Source: Hyaloperonospora brassicae (taxonomy: Eukaryota > Oomycota > Peronosporomycetes > Peronosporales > Peronosporaceae). From it: a stretch of DNA of 64,000 nucleotides. A program made the translations under genes and the position numbers. The DNA lies in assembly GCA_947650285.1 (NCBI GenBank), contig CANTFL010000988.1, forward strand, positions 62,001-126,000, written 5' to 3'. The notes beneath the pieces were generated by a model that was given only the letters and a program-made list of their open reading frames with translations, had not been told where the DNA came from and did not search any database. Positions 12,275 through 22,709 of this stretch are shown one piece after another (position 1 is the first letter of the stretch; each line of letters begins with the position of its first letter).

Positions 12275-12979
12275 ATGCGGTCGTCGAGCAGTGCACCGCC
12301 ACCTGACCGTCAAAGCCATTGGCCGGTCACAGCCACACGGACCCACTGCAGCGCCTCCTCCACACTGCCCCATGACGACGTTCCTCGGACGTCTCTCGAC
12401 GCAGCGACCGACTCGACGGCCCATTGCGCGCGTCGCGAGTCGCTCTGCCTGCCACACGACGCGAGGGACAGCTCGAGCGACGCGCACGATCGCGCCACCG
12501 GGTGGACGACGTCCGCCACGTCCACGAAGCGCGTCACGTGGTCCACGATCACTGTCCACGAGTTCGGCGTCGGCGTGGGCGGCAGTGCCATTGCCACGAA
12601 GGGCGGACCGCCCATTGGCCTCGCCGAGACGCCCGAGTTCACGTGGACGACGAACGTGGGCGAGATGGCCGAGTGCAGTGAGGGCGTGCACCGCTTCTCG
12701 CCCAGCCAGCGCACGCGCTTGCTCCAGGCCGCCGGTGTCCCGGACGACCTCATCACGCGGCACGCGCGCGAGGCGAATATCATCCTGAGCTCGCGGCGCC
12801 GGTCCAAGAAGATGTGCTGCGACGAGAGGACAGGGCTCGAGGCTGAGCAGGAGCGAGGAGACAAGGAGACGTCTCGTGAGCGTTTGGTCTGTAAGCGCGG
12901 CGCAGAACAGGCGGGACTGGAGTACCCGTGTGCTGTGTACCTGCAGCGGCCACGCATGATCCCCGTCAACTACGCGTAG
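12275..12979 (+). CDS. Basic VHEFGV-core protein, copy B'
   Basis: The protein has 234 residues from ATG and is nearly identical to copy B. It differs by a one-residue shortening and a few substitutions just before the core. It keeps TWSTITVHEFGVG, GGPPIGL, the RFSPSQR helix, the SRRRS end of the core and the terminal MIPVNYA. Its transcription points away from the SLC43-like gene. Both copies being open is compatible with function, but the duplication is too similar to serve as independent evidence of selection. Confidence 0.7.
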   Translation: MRSSSSAPPPDRQSHWPVTATRTHCSASSTLPHDDVPRTSLDAATDSTAHCARRESLCLPHDARDSSSDAHDRATGWTTSATSTKRVTWSTITVHEFGVGVGGSAIATKGGPPIGLAETPEFTWTTNVGEMAECSEGVHRFSPSQRTRLLQAAGVPDDLITRHAREANIILSSRRRSKKMCCDERTGLEAEQERGDKETSRERLVCKRGAEQAGLEYPCAVYLQRPRMIPVNYA

Positions 12980-13226
12980 CTACGACGCACTGTGTTTCTT
13001 CTGTGCGCAGGGTGTGTATGTGTACACGAGACGGCTTTCGTGCCTGCCTCGCTCCGGCAGCGCAACGTGTTGTTGACGGGCTTAAGTTATTGGAGAGGCG
13101 GTGGAGTGAGATCGTACGACGCTAAGCGATGATGGCAGAGCAGTGCTAGCCGAGGCAATGCACTCAGCATCGAAGAACAAGTCGAGCAAACAGAGCGCGA
13201 CGAGAGTAGCGTGGGCAATAAGGACG

Positions 13227-14421
13227 GCAGATATTGCCGATGTGCGTAATGCTACCGTTCGAATGTATAGTGTCATTGATCGATCCATTGTTCTCTCACG
13301 CAGCCGTTCGATCAGCTCGTTCGTGTCTAGTAGCGCTTCACATACGTCTAAGTCTCAGTGCGATGCATAAAGATCCGACTATAAAGTCCGGTTCTGGCTG
13401 CAACAGAGCTATGAACGCTGCTATGGAAAGACAGCGTACGAACGCTCTTGAGAAAAGCTGTTGCACTCAGGAGTACAATCGAATAGTCCTATCGGACGTT
13501 CGCACTTGTCGCAGCATTGCAACGCGACGTGGATCAGATCGACGACACTGATCTTCGATCGACAGCGGACGTGAACACATCGATACCACTACGAGTAGAG
13601 CTCCTTTGACATGCACTAGTTGTCGGGCCATTGTTCTCCTTGTCATCAATTTTGTGCGCTGTTTACATACTGTTCGACGCCACATGTCTGCCTGTTTTTT
13701 TATCGTTCGTGTGCATGATATGTACAGCTCTTGACGCGCGTGAGATTCGGGTTCAGTCGCTCGACCGGTCGTTGGCGGACGAGTTGTGCCGGACGCAGTG
13801 TGGACCCCAAGTAACGCCGGGGAAGCGCTCGAAAACACAGTCGTTCATGCTTTGTACTTGTGTGGACACAAGAGGCGGTTGGGAGTCGTGTGTCAGTCTG
13901 TTTTCTGTCCTTCGTCCACTCTCAAACGCTCTGATTACACACGTCACATGGCATCACGTACGCTCTGCCCGTCACGTGGTATCCAGTACGCTCTCCACGC
14001 CCTTTCAAAAGGGCCGCGACACGCTCATCGCTTCCTATCGATCGATATAAATCATTCGTGCCGCGAGTGTCCTGACACCGTCCAAGACGCCAACGAACAA
14101 GCAGAACCAACTGCACCTGTAGACGCTGCGTAGCTTTCGGGCCGGCAAGAAAGGAAGAGAAAACATGTCGCAATCACGTGTTTAGTCTACTACCAATTTG
14201 TAGCGAGAGAAAAAAAGGCCACCACGCAGCACGTACCTCTGAAAGGGCAGTATGTTTACCGTCGCGAATAAAATACCAACATAGCTGTCGTTGATCGTAA
14301 ACTTCAAGGCCCCATCGCACCTGTCGGACGTAACCGACCAGCGGCGGGAGGTCCGGTCCTAAACAGCTGGTGGGTGGTACATGGTACCATCAGCCAGGGA
14401 TCTCTTCGCACACCGATCGCA
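13227..14421. other. Spacer between cassette B' and the SLC5 gene
   Basis: I see no assignable gene in this 1.2-kb stretch. It holds overlapping short frames on both strands only. The last ~200 bases presumably hold the promoter and 5' UTR of the downstream symporter gene. Confidence 0.4.
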
Positions 14422-16695
14422 ATGCAGAGCTCCGACCTCGTCACGGGCTCTGTCGTCGGGCTCGGGACGCTGGACCTCGCGCTGTGTGCTGCCTATATGG
14501 TCTCTGTCCTGCTCGTCGGCCTCTTCTTCACTGTCCGAGAGCAACGTGCGCGTCAAGCGACTTGTCGCAACGACAAGACGCGCGAGAGCGCTACGCCAGT
14601 CGAGAAATCGGATCGTGTTTTAGAGGAATACTATCTAGGGGCCCGTCAGATTCCCTGGTATGCACTGGCAGTGGCCGACGTGAGCTCGTACATTGATATC
14701 TCTGGGACGATGATCAATACAGCGCTCGTCTATGCGCTCGGCGTGAAGGGCATGTACGTCGAGATCCGTGGCGGGCTGTGCTTGTTCCTGGCCTTCCAAT
14801 TGGCCTACACGGGCAACTTGTCGCGTCGATGTCAGGTCAAGACGAGAGGAGAATGGTACTTGCTCGAGTTGATTTCAATGTGGAAGAGGAGGGACGAAAA
14901 GGGGGGGGGGGGGTGACGGGCTGTGGCTACTAACGAGCGATACAATGCTTACGTTGTGCTTTGGTGCTTTGGTGCTGTTGCTGTTGGTCATAGGATCAAG
15001 TTCCGGTTTGGAACGCACACTCATGCTGTGCTGCTGCGGACGATGATCGCGGTCACGGCTTTGACCAGTGGCGTCCTTGCGACAACGTACTTTGCTGTAG
15101 GCGGAGGTAAGAGGCCGCGTTTCGTCGAGAAGACAGCGGCTTGTTTGCTCACTGAGCACTTTTGTCGTATTGTGCGTCGCAGGGAAGTTTTTCACTGAGT
15201 TTGTACAGCTGCCAAAGTGGTTTGGCCTGCCGTCTGAATTCTGGGCCGCGGCTACATTGATGGTCGTAGCGATCTTGTACACCATCGTGTCCGGCTTCTC
15301 GACCATTGTGTACACGGACGTGTACCAGAGCCTCTTCATGTTTGTGTCGTTCGTCACTGTCGCGGTGATGGGCTTCATGGTACATCTCCCGGATCACTTT
15401 TCGGTATTCCTGCCGGGGAGGACGGTGCGTGGAGAGCCCGAGTACATCGAGGTACACACTACACGAAGCGCGTGGGTTTCAGCTGTGCCGCCAAGCTCCT
15501 TGGGCTTACCCGACGAGGCCTCTTTTTCGATGTACAATTCCTTCGGCCTTGTGTTGATCTCCTACTCATTGCTTCAAATGATGCGGTCAGCATCTGGGCC
15601 GGGTGGTTCAGGCCTTCAGACCGTGCTTGCAACCAAATCCGAGCGTGAAGTGCGATCGCAAACATTCTTGGCCATGATGTTGTTGAGTCTGCGCTGGGCC
15701 TTCAGTGGCGGTATTGCCGTGATGGGCATTCACTATTCGATGCAGCATGCTGGAGTGGTGCTTGACCCGGAGCGTGTGGTGCCGGTCGTGATTGACAAAA
15801 TGCTGCCAGTGGGCGTAAAAGGGCTCGTCTTGGCATCGCTGCTAGCGGCAGCGCTGACTACTTTCGACACGACTATCAACAGTGCGTCGTCGTACTGGAC
15901 AGTGGATATCTATCAGGCTCTGATCAACCCGAATGCGTCCGAACGTCAACTGTTGTGGCACGCGCGGTTGTCCTCGGTCTTTGTGATGCTCGCTGGTCTC
16001 TTGCTCTCACTCGATGTAAGCACCATCAACCGTATCTGGGGCTTCATGACCATCTCCATGGCTGGTGGTCTCATGTGGCCCTTCTTCTTTTCGTGGTACT
16101 GGGCGCGCTTCAATGCATTCAGCTGTTTGCTCGGGGTCGTCTCGGGGTACATTGCAGCATTTGCTGTGTTCATGTACGTTTGTATCGTTCGCGCAAGCTG
16201 TTGTTGTTGGTCGTTATCTCTGATCACGTGATGCATTATACTTACGCATTGTGGTGCAGCTTTGCGCCGCTGCTTGAAGAGCTCCAGGCGTTCGTGATCG
16301 TATCGTCGATTTCCGGCGTCATCTCTATTGCTGTCTGTCTTCTGACTCGGCCCGAGTCAGATAAGGTGCTTCGGCAATTCTACCGCTTTGCTCGTCCGCC
16401 GGGTGCCTGGAGCAGCATCAAGCACATTTGCTTCCCAAAAGAGATGATTGCTAAAATCGACGCGGAAAATTATGCTGATCTGGCATGCTCAGGGCTGATT
16501 GTCATCGCTCAATTGGCGCTGTACGTCTTGATGGTGAGTATCGTCGTTCAGGCGTGGACCCAAAGTCTCATGCTTGCGGTTGTTCTGGTCATCACGTTGC
16601 CACTTATCTACGTGAAATGGTACATCAAGCTGAAAGATCGCTCAACTGGCGCGTGCAAGGATGATCTGAACGCGTCACTGCTGGGTCCTGCTTGA
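14422..16695 (+). CDS. SLC5/SSF-family sodium:solute symporter (4 exons)
   Basis: This is a predicted multi-pass Na+-coupled symporter of 657 residues. Exons are 14422-14855, 14994-15106, 15183-16173 and 16260-16695; introns are 76-138 bp, GT-AG, and joins keep frame (GEW/IKFRFG, VGGG/KFFTEF, AVFI/FAPLLEE). ATG 14422 is the first in-frame ATG; upstream the frame is open only from a GTG. After the first membrane segment come EEYYLGARQIPWYALAVADV, then the SSYIDISGT stretch typical of SSF TM1 and TRGEWIKFRFG in the loop before TM3. Later come WAAATLMVVAILYTIVSGF, YTDVYQ, and LTTFDTTINSASSYWTVDIY, the SSF region that contributes to the Na2 site. The long C-terminal part adds two or more membrane segments. 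The substrate cannot be told from sequence. A G run (about 14902-14913) lies in the first intron. Confidence 0.88.
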
Positions 16696-17866
16696 AGCAT
16701 GAACAGGAGTGGCAACATGCCTACATGCGTGCACGTGAAGATTCATATCTCCAGCGATACTGTTCATACCATTATCAATCTCATGGTCGAGTGAATGCAC
16801 ACAACACCGCACAACTATCATATGAAGTTCTATGAATGCGTTGCACCACATACTAAACGTTCGCATGGAATTCGGACATCGTAAGTATGTGTCGAGCATA
16901 CTTTTTGTATTGAATTCTGGATACGCGATGCGGGATACATACACCTGATACCGCTAGTCTCGGGCACATCGACGTTAGGTAGTTTATGGCTCACTGCAAT
17001 ACAATATCTTCTGTCCGGCCAGCCAGCCAGCCAGCTACTGAGCCTCACACGCAGACGCCAGTAGTACCATAGGGTCTGATTGTTAAATCGCATGGCAACG
17101 TAGCGTCCATTGGGAGACGAGGCCACTGTACGTATCAGTGCCCTCGGACCACACTTGTGTGTAATTAACTGCCCAAAATGGGCGAGTGGCGTGCGTGGGG
17201 AACACTTGTCGCTGTTGTTGCACCGATCTTACGATCGGACCTCGAAAAGACAGTTCAACAAGGAGCGAGCCAATGAATCGACCCACCAGCGCACGCGCCG
17301 TCTGCAAAGCAAAGAAAGACGCCATTGCGTGGGACAGCACTCGCTTGTCCCGTCGTTTCTTTCCAGCTCACCTACCTCAAGTGTATCGATGCTTGAGAGC
17401 GATCGGTACGCCGCGTTGCTCAGTTACAGGGTAAAGTTGTCTTGTAGCTGGGTCTACGACAACCAACCGGCTGTCCACAGCATCGAACAGCCGTTGCAAA
17501 AGTGGTGCATCGGCCCGTGGTGCAATGGACAACGAGGTCAGGACCGATGCAATTGACTCACTATCACGACGACAAAGCTTTTCGGAAAGCCCATTGGCGA
17601 CCGCCACGACGTTCGTGGCGACATTTGGTGCCGTCCATGTGGTTGTCGCGGTGTACCTCAATGTTTCGACGGTACTTTTTCCTGTAGACAGTGGGCAAGT
17701 CCGTGCTGGTCGGTGGGGGGGGGGGGCATTCGAGCGGACGAGGAGTAGGGCAACGACGTCGTGTGTGTATGTATGTATGTGCGTAGTGTGTGTGTGTGTA
17801 TGGGCCCCAAGCGTGCAGCAGACAGGCCGCGTCCGCTTGCCGTCCACTGCTTCAGATACAGTTCAC
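16696..17866. other. Spacer between SLC5 gene and cassette A', possible minus-strand gene relic
   Basis: No gene can be assigned. Minus-strand frames at 17377-17640 (ending near LYPVTEQRGVPIALKHRY) and 17083-17340 have protein-like composition and could be decayed or spliced exons, but no frame chain I tried gave a recognisable protein. A plus-strand frame from 17525 runs into gene A' only by chance continuity. Confidence 0.35.
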
Positions 17867-17870
17867 ACGG

Positions 17871-17882
17871 ACCGTCCGCTCC
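17871..17882. promoter_or_regulatory. AGCGGACG-type word upstream of gene A'
   Basis: One ACCGTCCGCTCC word (reverse of GAGCGGACG) lies about 170 bp upstream of the gene A' ATG. Position and orientation mirror those at gene A. Confidence 0.3.
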
Positions 17883-18049
17883 TTGAGACACACATGAGTC
17901 GCAATTGCAGAGTGGGAAGCAAAACGCAGTGCACGAGGCCAAAGGCCAAAGCCCCGCGGAGCGCACAGAGCAAAAGTCTCCATCGGACGTACCCCTTCAG
18001 CAGCCCACGCGCTGTTCTCCGCTTATCACTGCCACAGCGCGAGCACAGT

Positions 18050-18721
18050 ATGACTTGGGAAGACGCCACGAAAGCCAAAGCTGAAGGCGCAGACGCTGTC
18101 ACGCAGCAGCAGCAGCAGCAGACGGACTCCACAGCGCCCACCAGCAGCTCCACCACGTCGTCCACTATGGAGTCGGCACCTGACCAGCAACTACATCGAC
18201 GCCGTCTCAAGCGTCCGCACAGTCGCTCGTCCACTGCCACTGCCACTACTGCCACTGCCACTACTGCCACTGCTTCTTCTTTGCCTCTCCACACGCCAAA
18301 GAAGAAGCGGCTGCGGTGGTCCACGATCACTGTCCACGAGTTCGGCGTCGGCCTCGGCGGCAGCTCCGTGCCGGGCAAAGGCGGGCCGTCCATCGGCCTG
18401 GGCGACAAACCCGAGTTCACGTGGACGACACAAGTGGGCCACATGGCCGAGCGCGTAGAGGGCGTGCACCGCTTCACGCCGCACGAGCGCGTGCAGCTGC
18501 TGCAGCGCGCGGGCGTGAGCGAGGGCATGATCCAGCGCTTCTCCAGAGAGGCCAACATCATCAACTGCTCGCGGCGGCGGACGCTCGTCGAGGACGTTGC
18601 CGAGCGGAAAGAGGCCAAGCGACAGCGGCGCCGACTGCAGGCGCCATCGGCGGCGTCGCGTCCGTGTGTGGCTCCGTTCGTCCACCGGCCGCCGCACCTG
18701 ATCGCTGTCGACTATGTCTGA
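18050..18721 (+). CDS. Basic VHEFGV-core protein, copy A'
   Basis: The protein has 223 residues from ATG, essentially the same as copy A at 1379-2050: Gln run at 19-24, KKKRLRW patch, STITVHEFGVG and GGPSIGL core, SRRRT, terminal LIAVDYV. The frame stays open upstream through ATG 17893, which would add about 52 residues; copy A lacks that ATG, so I prefer the shared start. The gene lies downstream of the SLC5 gene, on the same strand, in the right arm of the palindrome. Confidence 0.7.
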   Translation: MTWEDATKAKAEGADAVTQQQQQQTDSTAPTSSSTTSSTMESAPDQQLHRRRLKRPHSRSSTATATTATATTATASSLPLHTPKKKRLRWSTITVHEFGVGLGGSSVPGKGGPSIGLGDKPEFTWTTQVGHMAERVEGVHRFTPHERVQLLQRAGVSEGMIQRFSREANIINCSRRRTLVEDVAERKEAKRQRRRLQAPSAASRPCVAPFVHRPPHLIAVDYV

Positions 18722-19386
18722 GTGTTTGACAGCGGAGGACGGCATGACCCGCGCAAGTCGGGGGACGCATCAAGCGACACGACGGCAGGGGGCACACGTT
18801 GCACATATGTATATATGACATACACACTCACACTCACACACCGCGTCGTCGGACAAGCACCGAACGACAGGGGCTAAGTTATTGTTGGGGCTGGTGGTAG
18901 TCCCAGTACAGGCGATGAGTACACGACAAACACTGCATTGCATCTGCTCTCGTGTCTGTCTTCTTCCCGTCTCTCTCTCTGTCTCTCTGTCTTCCTGCCA
19001 GCTTTGACGCAAGTAGAGTAGCAGTGCCTTTGTGCCGTGACGCACTCGCTCTGGTTGGGCTGTACTTGCGCGTCTTTTGTATCCACCGACGAGCAGTCGA
19101 TATATGCTGCCGCTATGCCCTCCGTCTCGTACACTATCCGGTGCAGCGATCACCTGTTTGTGCGAGGGATTCTGGAACGACTATCGTCCATATGCATAGC
19201 AACAGCAACAACAGCAACAACAGCAGCAGCAGCAACGACTGAGGATTCGACTTGTGCTGCGCGTGTTCCTCGACGTACAAACACTTGCAGTCGAGCACTT
19301 CTTCACGTTACAAATAGTCCTACGAAGATCATGACCGGAGAGCAAATTATGATCTCGCTGCGTTATTGCCTCATGTGCAGTATCCG

Positions 19387-20186
19387 CTATCGCGACAACT
19401 GCAGTGCAACGGCTTTTCGGCGACATTTTCGCAAGAGCCGATCGATACCTTTGAAGAGGCGCGTGTACAATCGTAGGGATCTCTCTATGTACGCCGCCAT
19501 CGACGCAGTCAATGAGGCAAAACGGTCGTCAAACTCAGTCAGCTGACCGTTCATAGAAACTTCCCGCAAAAACCGTTGCGCGATGCCAATGTATGGACTA
19601 CCCATTGGCTTGTGCATGACCGCAAACGACGCCAACGATACTCGAGGGTCGCGCTTGAGGCTTTATGCTATGACACTGCCAACGTGCTTACAGTAATATC
19701 TTTCGTGTGCTCTTTGTCGATTGCTGGACGCGCGAATGACGAAGAGTTTGCGGCTCGTCAAGTGTGGACCAGATCAGCCCCACAACAATGTGCCTGTCTG
19801 TATCCACAGCAATTTGCATAATACGACAGCAATCTGCTGATCTTGTGTCAATGCGACATAGCACAGACGACTTGTCGTGAGCACCGCTCGAGCACGACCC
19901 GTGACAAATCGTGTGAGCGTAAAAGTGCGAACCCAGTGGGCATCCTGTCCTTCTGCTTCGGGAGATCGTCAATGGAATGGGGTTCGTCCACTCCCAGTAA
20001 ACAATCCCTGCGACCTTTTTTCACCCGGTACCAGCCAGTGTCCGCCCTACTCGTATCAGCCACACCAGCTGGGAACTCGTCATTCAGGATCTCATCCAAC
20101 GACGGGCAAACAGTGGCCCGACCATTTGTCAGCAATGCACGTCCGATGGAATCCGCGTGCCGAGCCAATGCTGACTCGCGCAACAT
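19387..20186 (-). pseudogene. Unidentified gene or gene remnant
   Basis: Three consecutive minus-strand frames look like one protein. The first runs from ATG 20186 to 19848 (112 residues; LDEILNDEFPAG, GWYRVKKGRRDCLL, then SRQVVCAMSH). A middle frame follows around 19850-19690 (IAVDTDRHIVVG, WSTLDEPQ). The last, 19650-19387, has SPYIGIAQRFLREV and a helical EFDDRFASLTASMAAYIERS. Joins between them would need a frameshift or very short introns, so a decayed gene is likelier than an intact one. I do not recognise the family. It fills most of the spacer between cassette A' and the outer arm; the left spacer has no counterpart. Confidence 0.35.
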
Positions 20187-20692
20187 CCATCTATTGGGTC
20201 AGTTTCCCTGGCTATAAGCGCTGTTCGACCGCAGCGGTTATGCGCCCACCGAGTGTCTGTGGGGTGTACGCGATTCGTCCGCTCGCGAGCGGACGAGGGT
20301 AGGGCAAGCGGACGCCAGGCTGGATAGTGGACCCTGTGAGCGGCATCGGTTGCCAGCGGAAGACACAAAAGAGATGGCGGGTGACGAAGGAGAAAGCGGA
20401 AGCAGTGGTGGATGGATGGATGGGATAACGGTAAACAATCGGAAACCCGCCAACGATTGAGTCGCACGTGACGGACATTCATTGGCCTCGAAACCTTTCA
20501 ATGGCTTTCACAATCGTCGCTGCTACTGTCCACGTCAAGTCAAGAGCGTACGCTGGTCCACCAGCGTCGACCGTGCGCGAGTCCGACGTGGTACAACGTG
20601 GATAAAGGTGACGAGATGGACGCGGCGGAGCGTAGTCAGTGGTCACTGACACGATCAATAGAGCGCGGGGCGGGGTCATGGCAAGAGCTCGT

Positions 20693-20862
20693 TGTTGCTA
20701 CGGCAGCTCGTTGACGTGACGAGAGGGTGCGTGCACGTGTTGATGGTACAAGAAAGCATCGCATATGACTGCGAGCTGTGGTACGCTTTGCATCGACTGC
20801 ACGCTCGTGTATCGTCCAGTCGCGATGACTCTATCTGTGGGTGGGAGCACGTGGCCTGTTCG
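20693..20862. repeat. Outer arm of the nested inverted repeat (right)
   Basis: Inverted partner of 1-165. Homology ends at the left window edge rather than at a visible right border, so the true length is unknown. Confidence 0.8.
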
Positions 20863-21530
20863 TAGGATAGTGACGCATCTGCGAACGACACCAGTAGCTG
20901 CCGCAAAGCACGCAGCACGACTGCAACAGTCAATCGAGACAGATACGATCCACAGGTTGAGACAACAGCCAAAGCGTCGCAGTCGTTTCCCACACGAGCT
21001 CATTGTACGTGGCCGCGTGCTGGTCAAGTCCGTCAGCAATGTGCAGACCTGTACAGCTGCGGCAAAAGCTGCCACGAACACAGCGAGGCGGTCCTCTCGA
21101 ACAACGTCGGACAGTCGTCGTGAAGAGCACCACGACAGAGTGTACAGCCGCACCACACACGACACAGCAGACAGACATCGAGCGTCTCCACCGCACAAGC
21201 GCAACTACATCGCTCCAGCCACATAGCCAATCAGTCAACCAACGTACGCCCTGCCACCCTCGTGCTCTGTAAATAGTCCTTCATTCAGTCAACAGTCTCC
21301 TCCATCGTCTACTCCCTCGTGCATGCACTTCCCTCTTTCTCTCTGCTTCGTCTCTCTTCTTCCATCACGACACACAAATACCAAGTCGTCCACTGCTCGT
21401 CCGCTCCTCGTCACGACACAAATAACAAGTCGTCCACACGCGCACACGTCCACCTCCTCCTCCACCTCCTCCATCATCTCCATCTCTTCTTCTTTCCTCT
21501 CCGTCTCGTTCCTCGTCTCCTTCCACCGCT

Positions 21531-22044
21531 TCACGCCGTCACTTGGCGCTGCATCGACACACACAGCCGCCTCGACATGGCAATGTCCGAGCTCTCCATC
21601 ATCATGCGGTAAATGCGCTCCTCGCTGCAGCCAGCGCTCGTCAACATCGTAATGCGCTCGAGCGGCTTCAGCCACCGCACGCGCCGCACGCGCAGCTTCT
21701 TCGGCTCGTGCAGCGGCAGTCCACCGCTCTCGTTGTCGGCCGCCACCACAGCTGCGCGCGGCCGCGTGAGCCCCAAGTCGCCACACCGGCGCACCCTCTC
21801 GAGCGTTGTGCGCCACACGGACTGCGGCGTGCGCGCGAGACCGATGGACGGACCGCCTCGACGGGGCACTGCACTGCCGCCCAACGTCACCCCAAACTCG
21901 TACACCGTCACAGTCGACCACCGCACGCACTTGTGCGTCGGTCGTCGCCGTCCGCTTCTTTGTCCTCAAAGCGCTCGTGGGGTCTGTGGTCGGCCCCCGA
22001 CGCGGCGGCACAGCGGCGGCGGCAAAAGCTGTCGCGGGCGGCAT
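21531..22044 (-). pseudogene. Diverged VHEFGV-core paralogue C, apparent frameshift
   Basis: The frame 21926-21531 encodes a clear relative of copies A and B: VRWSTVTVYEFGVTLGGS, GGPSIGL, then a longer linker, a KPLERITMLTSAGCSEERI helix in place of the RFTPHER helix, and SRRLCVS. It has no ATG. The plausible N-terminus (ATG 22044, Ala/Pro-rich, then TKKRTATTDAQ) lies in another frame, and the two meet near 21930, just where copies A and B read straight into the core. A 1-nt indel, a cryptic splice or a sequencing error could explain this. The LIAVDY-like C-terminal motif is missing. It may be a pseudogene or an unusually spliced gene. Confidence 0.5.
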
Positions 22045-22078
22045 CACCGACAGCAGTGTCGGCGCTCGTCGCGGCCAG

Positions 22079-22128
22079 TGGACGCGAGCGGACGCAAGTG
22101 GACGGGAGCGGACGACAGCGGACGAACG
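22079..22128. promoter_or_regulatory. AGCGGACG/AGTGGACG array upstream of paralogue C
   Basis: Five or six related words (GCGGACG, GTGGACG) at 8-10 bp spacing begin about 35 bp upstream of the putative ATG of paralogue C. Confidence 0.4.
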
Positions 22129-22709
22129 TATACGTCAGTGGCGCTCTCTCTCTCTCTCAGCGTCTCAAAGTCTGTGTCGCTGTGTCGCTGTGTCGCTGAG
22201 TCAGTGGGGCGGCAGTCGAACGAAAGTGGCGGACAGCGGCCGCGTGACGAGTGGAAACGGACTCTCCCGCTCTCTGTCGTCTCGCGTGGGGCGTTCCCGA
22301 CGGGTTTCGGACCGCGACGGCCCATACTCAGACGCAGAGAAAGACGACTGCAAACGAAAGAGACGGGAGGCGGGCGGGCGGGCGGCCATGACGGACCGAC
22401 TGACACCCACAGAGAGAGAGAGAGCGATAGATAGAGAGCGATACACACAGTCTCGACCCGACTGCCACTTGGCCCCTATTCGCCCTCCCCGCGTCTCTCG
22501 CTGCCTCTCATCGTGACGTCGACGTGCGGTCCTCTATTCGGGTCACACGGTCCCCTCACTGCCACCTGCTGCGACCGACTTTGTCCGCCACGTGGGACTT
22601 CCGCGGCCGGCGCGCTGCTGTATCTGATTGGATAAAACATTGACCAATCGGTTGTCCCGCGCACGACCTCCGTCCGCCATCGACGACGGCCCCACCTGTG
22701 CCCGTCTTG

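Larger units (their letters stand above)
11048..13226. repeat. Cassette B' (right copy, inverted)
   Basis: Inverted near-identical partner of 4182-6368. Differences include a few substitutions and short indels, for example in the Gln/Ala codon runs and one codon inside the gene. Confidence 0.85.
17867..19293. repeat. Cassette A' (right copy, inverted)
   Basis: Inverted near-identical partner of 808-2228. Differences are few and include a substitution that creates an upstream ATG at 17893 absent from the left copy, and a different length of the CAG/CAA run near 19200-19230. Confidence 0.85.

Noticed and set aside
17525..18721. 398-codon open frame running into gene A'
   Set aside because: The first two thirds before ATG 18050 have low-complexity Val/Cys runs from a GT-rich tract and are not present in the mirrored copy A, so the long frame is chance continuity.
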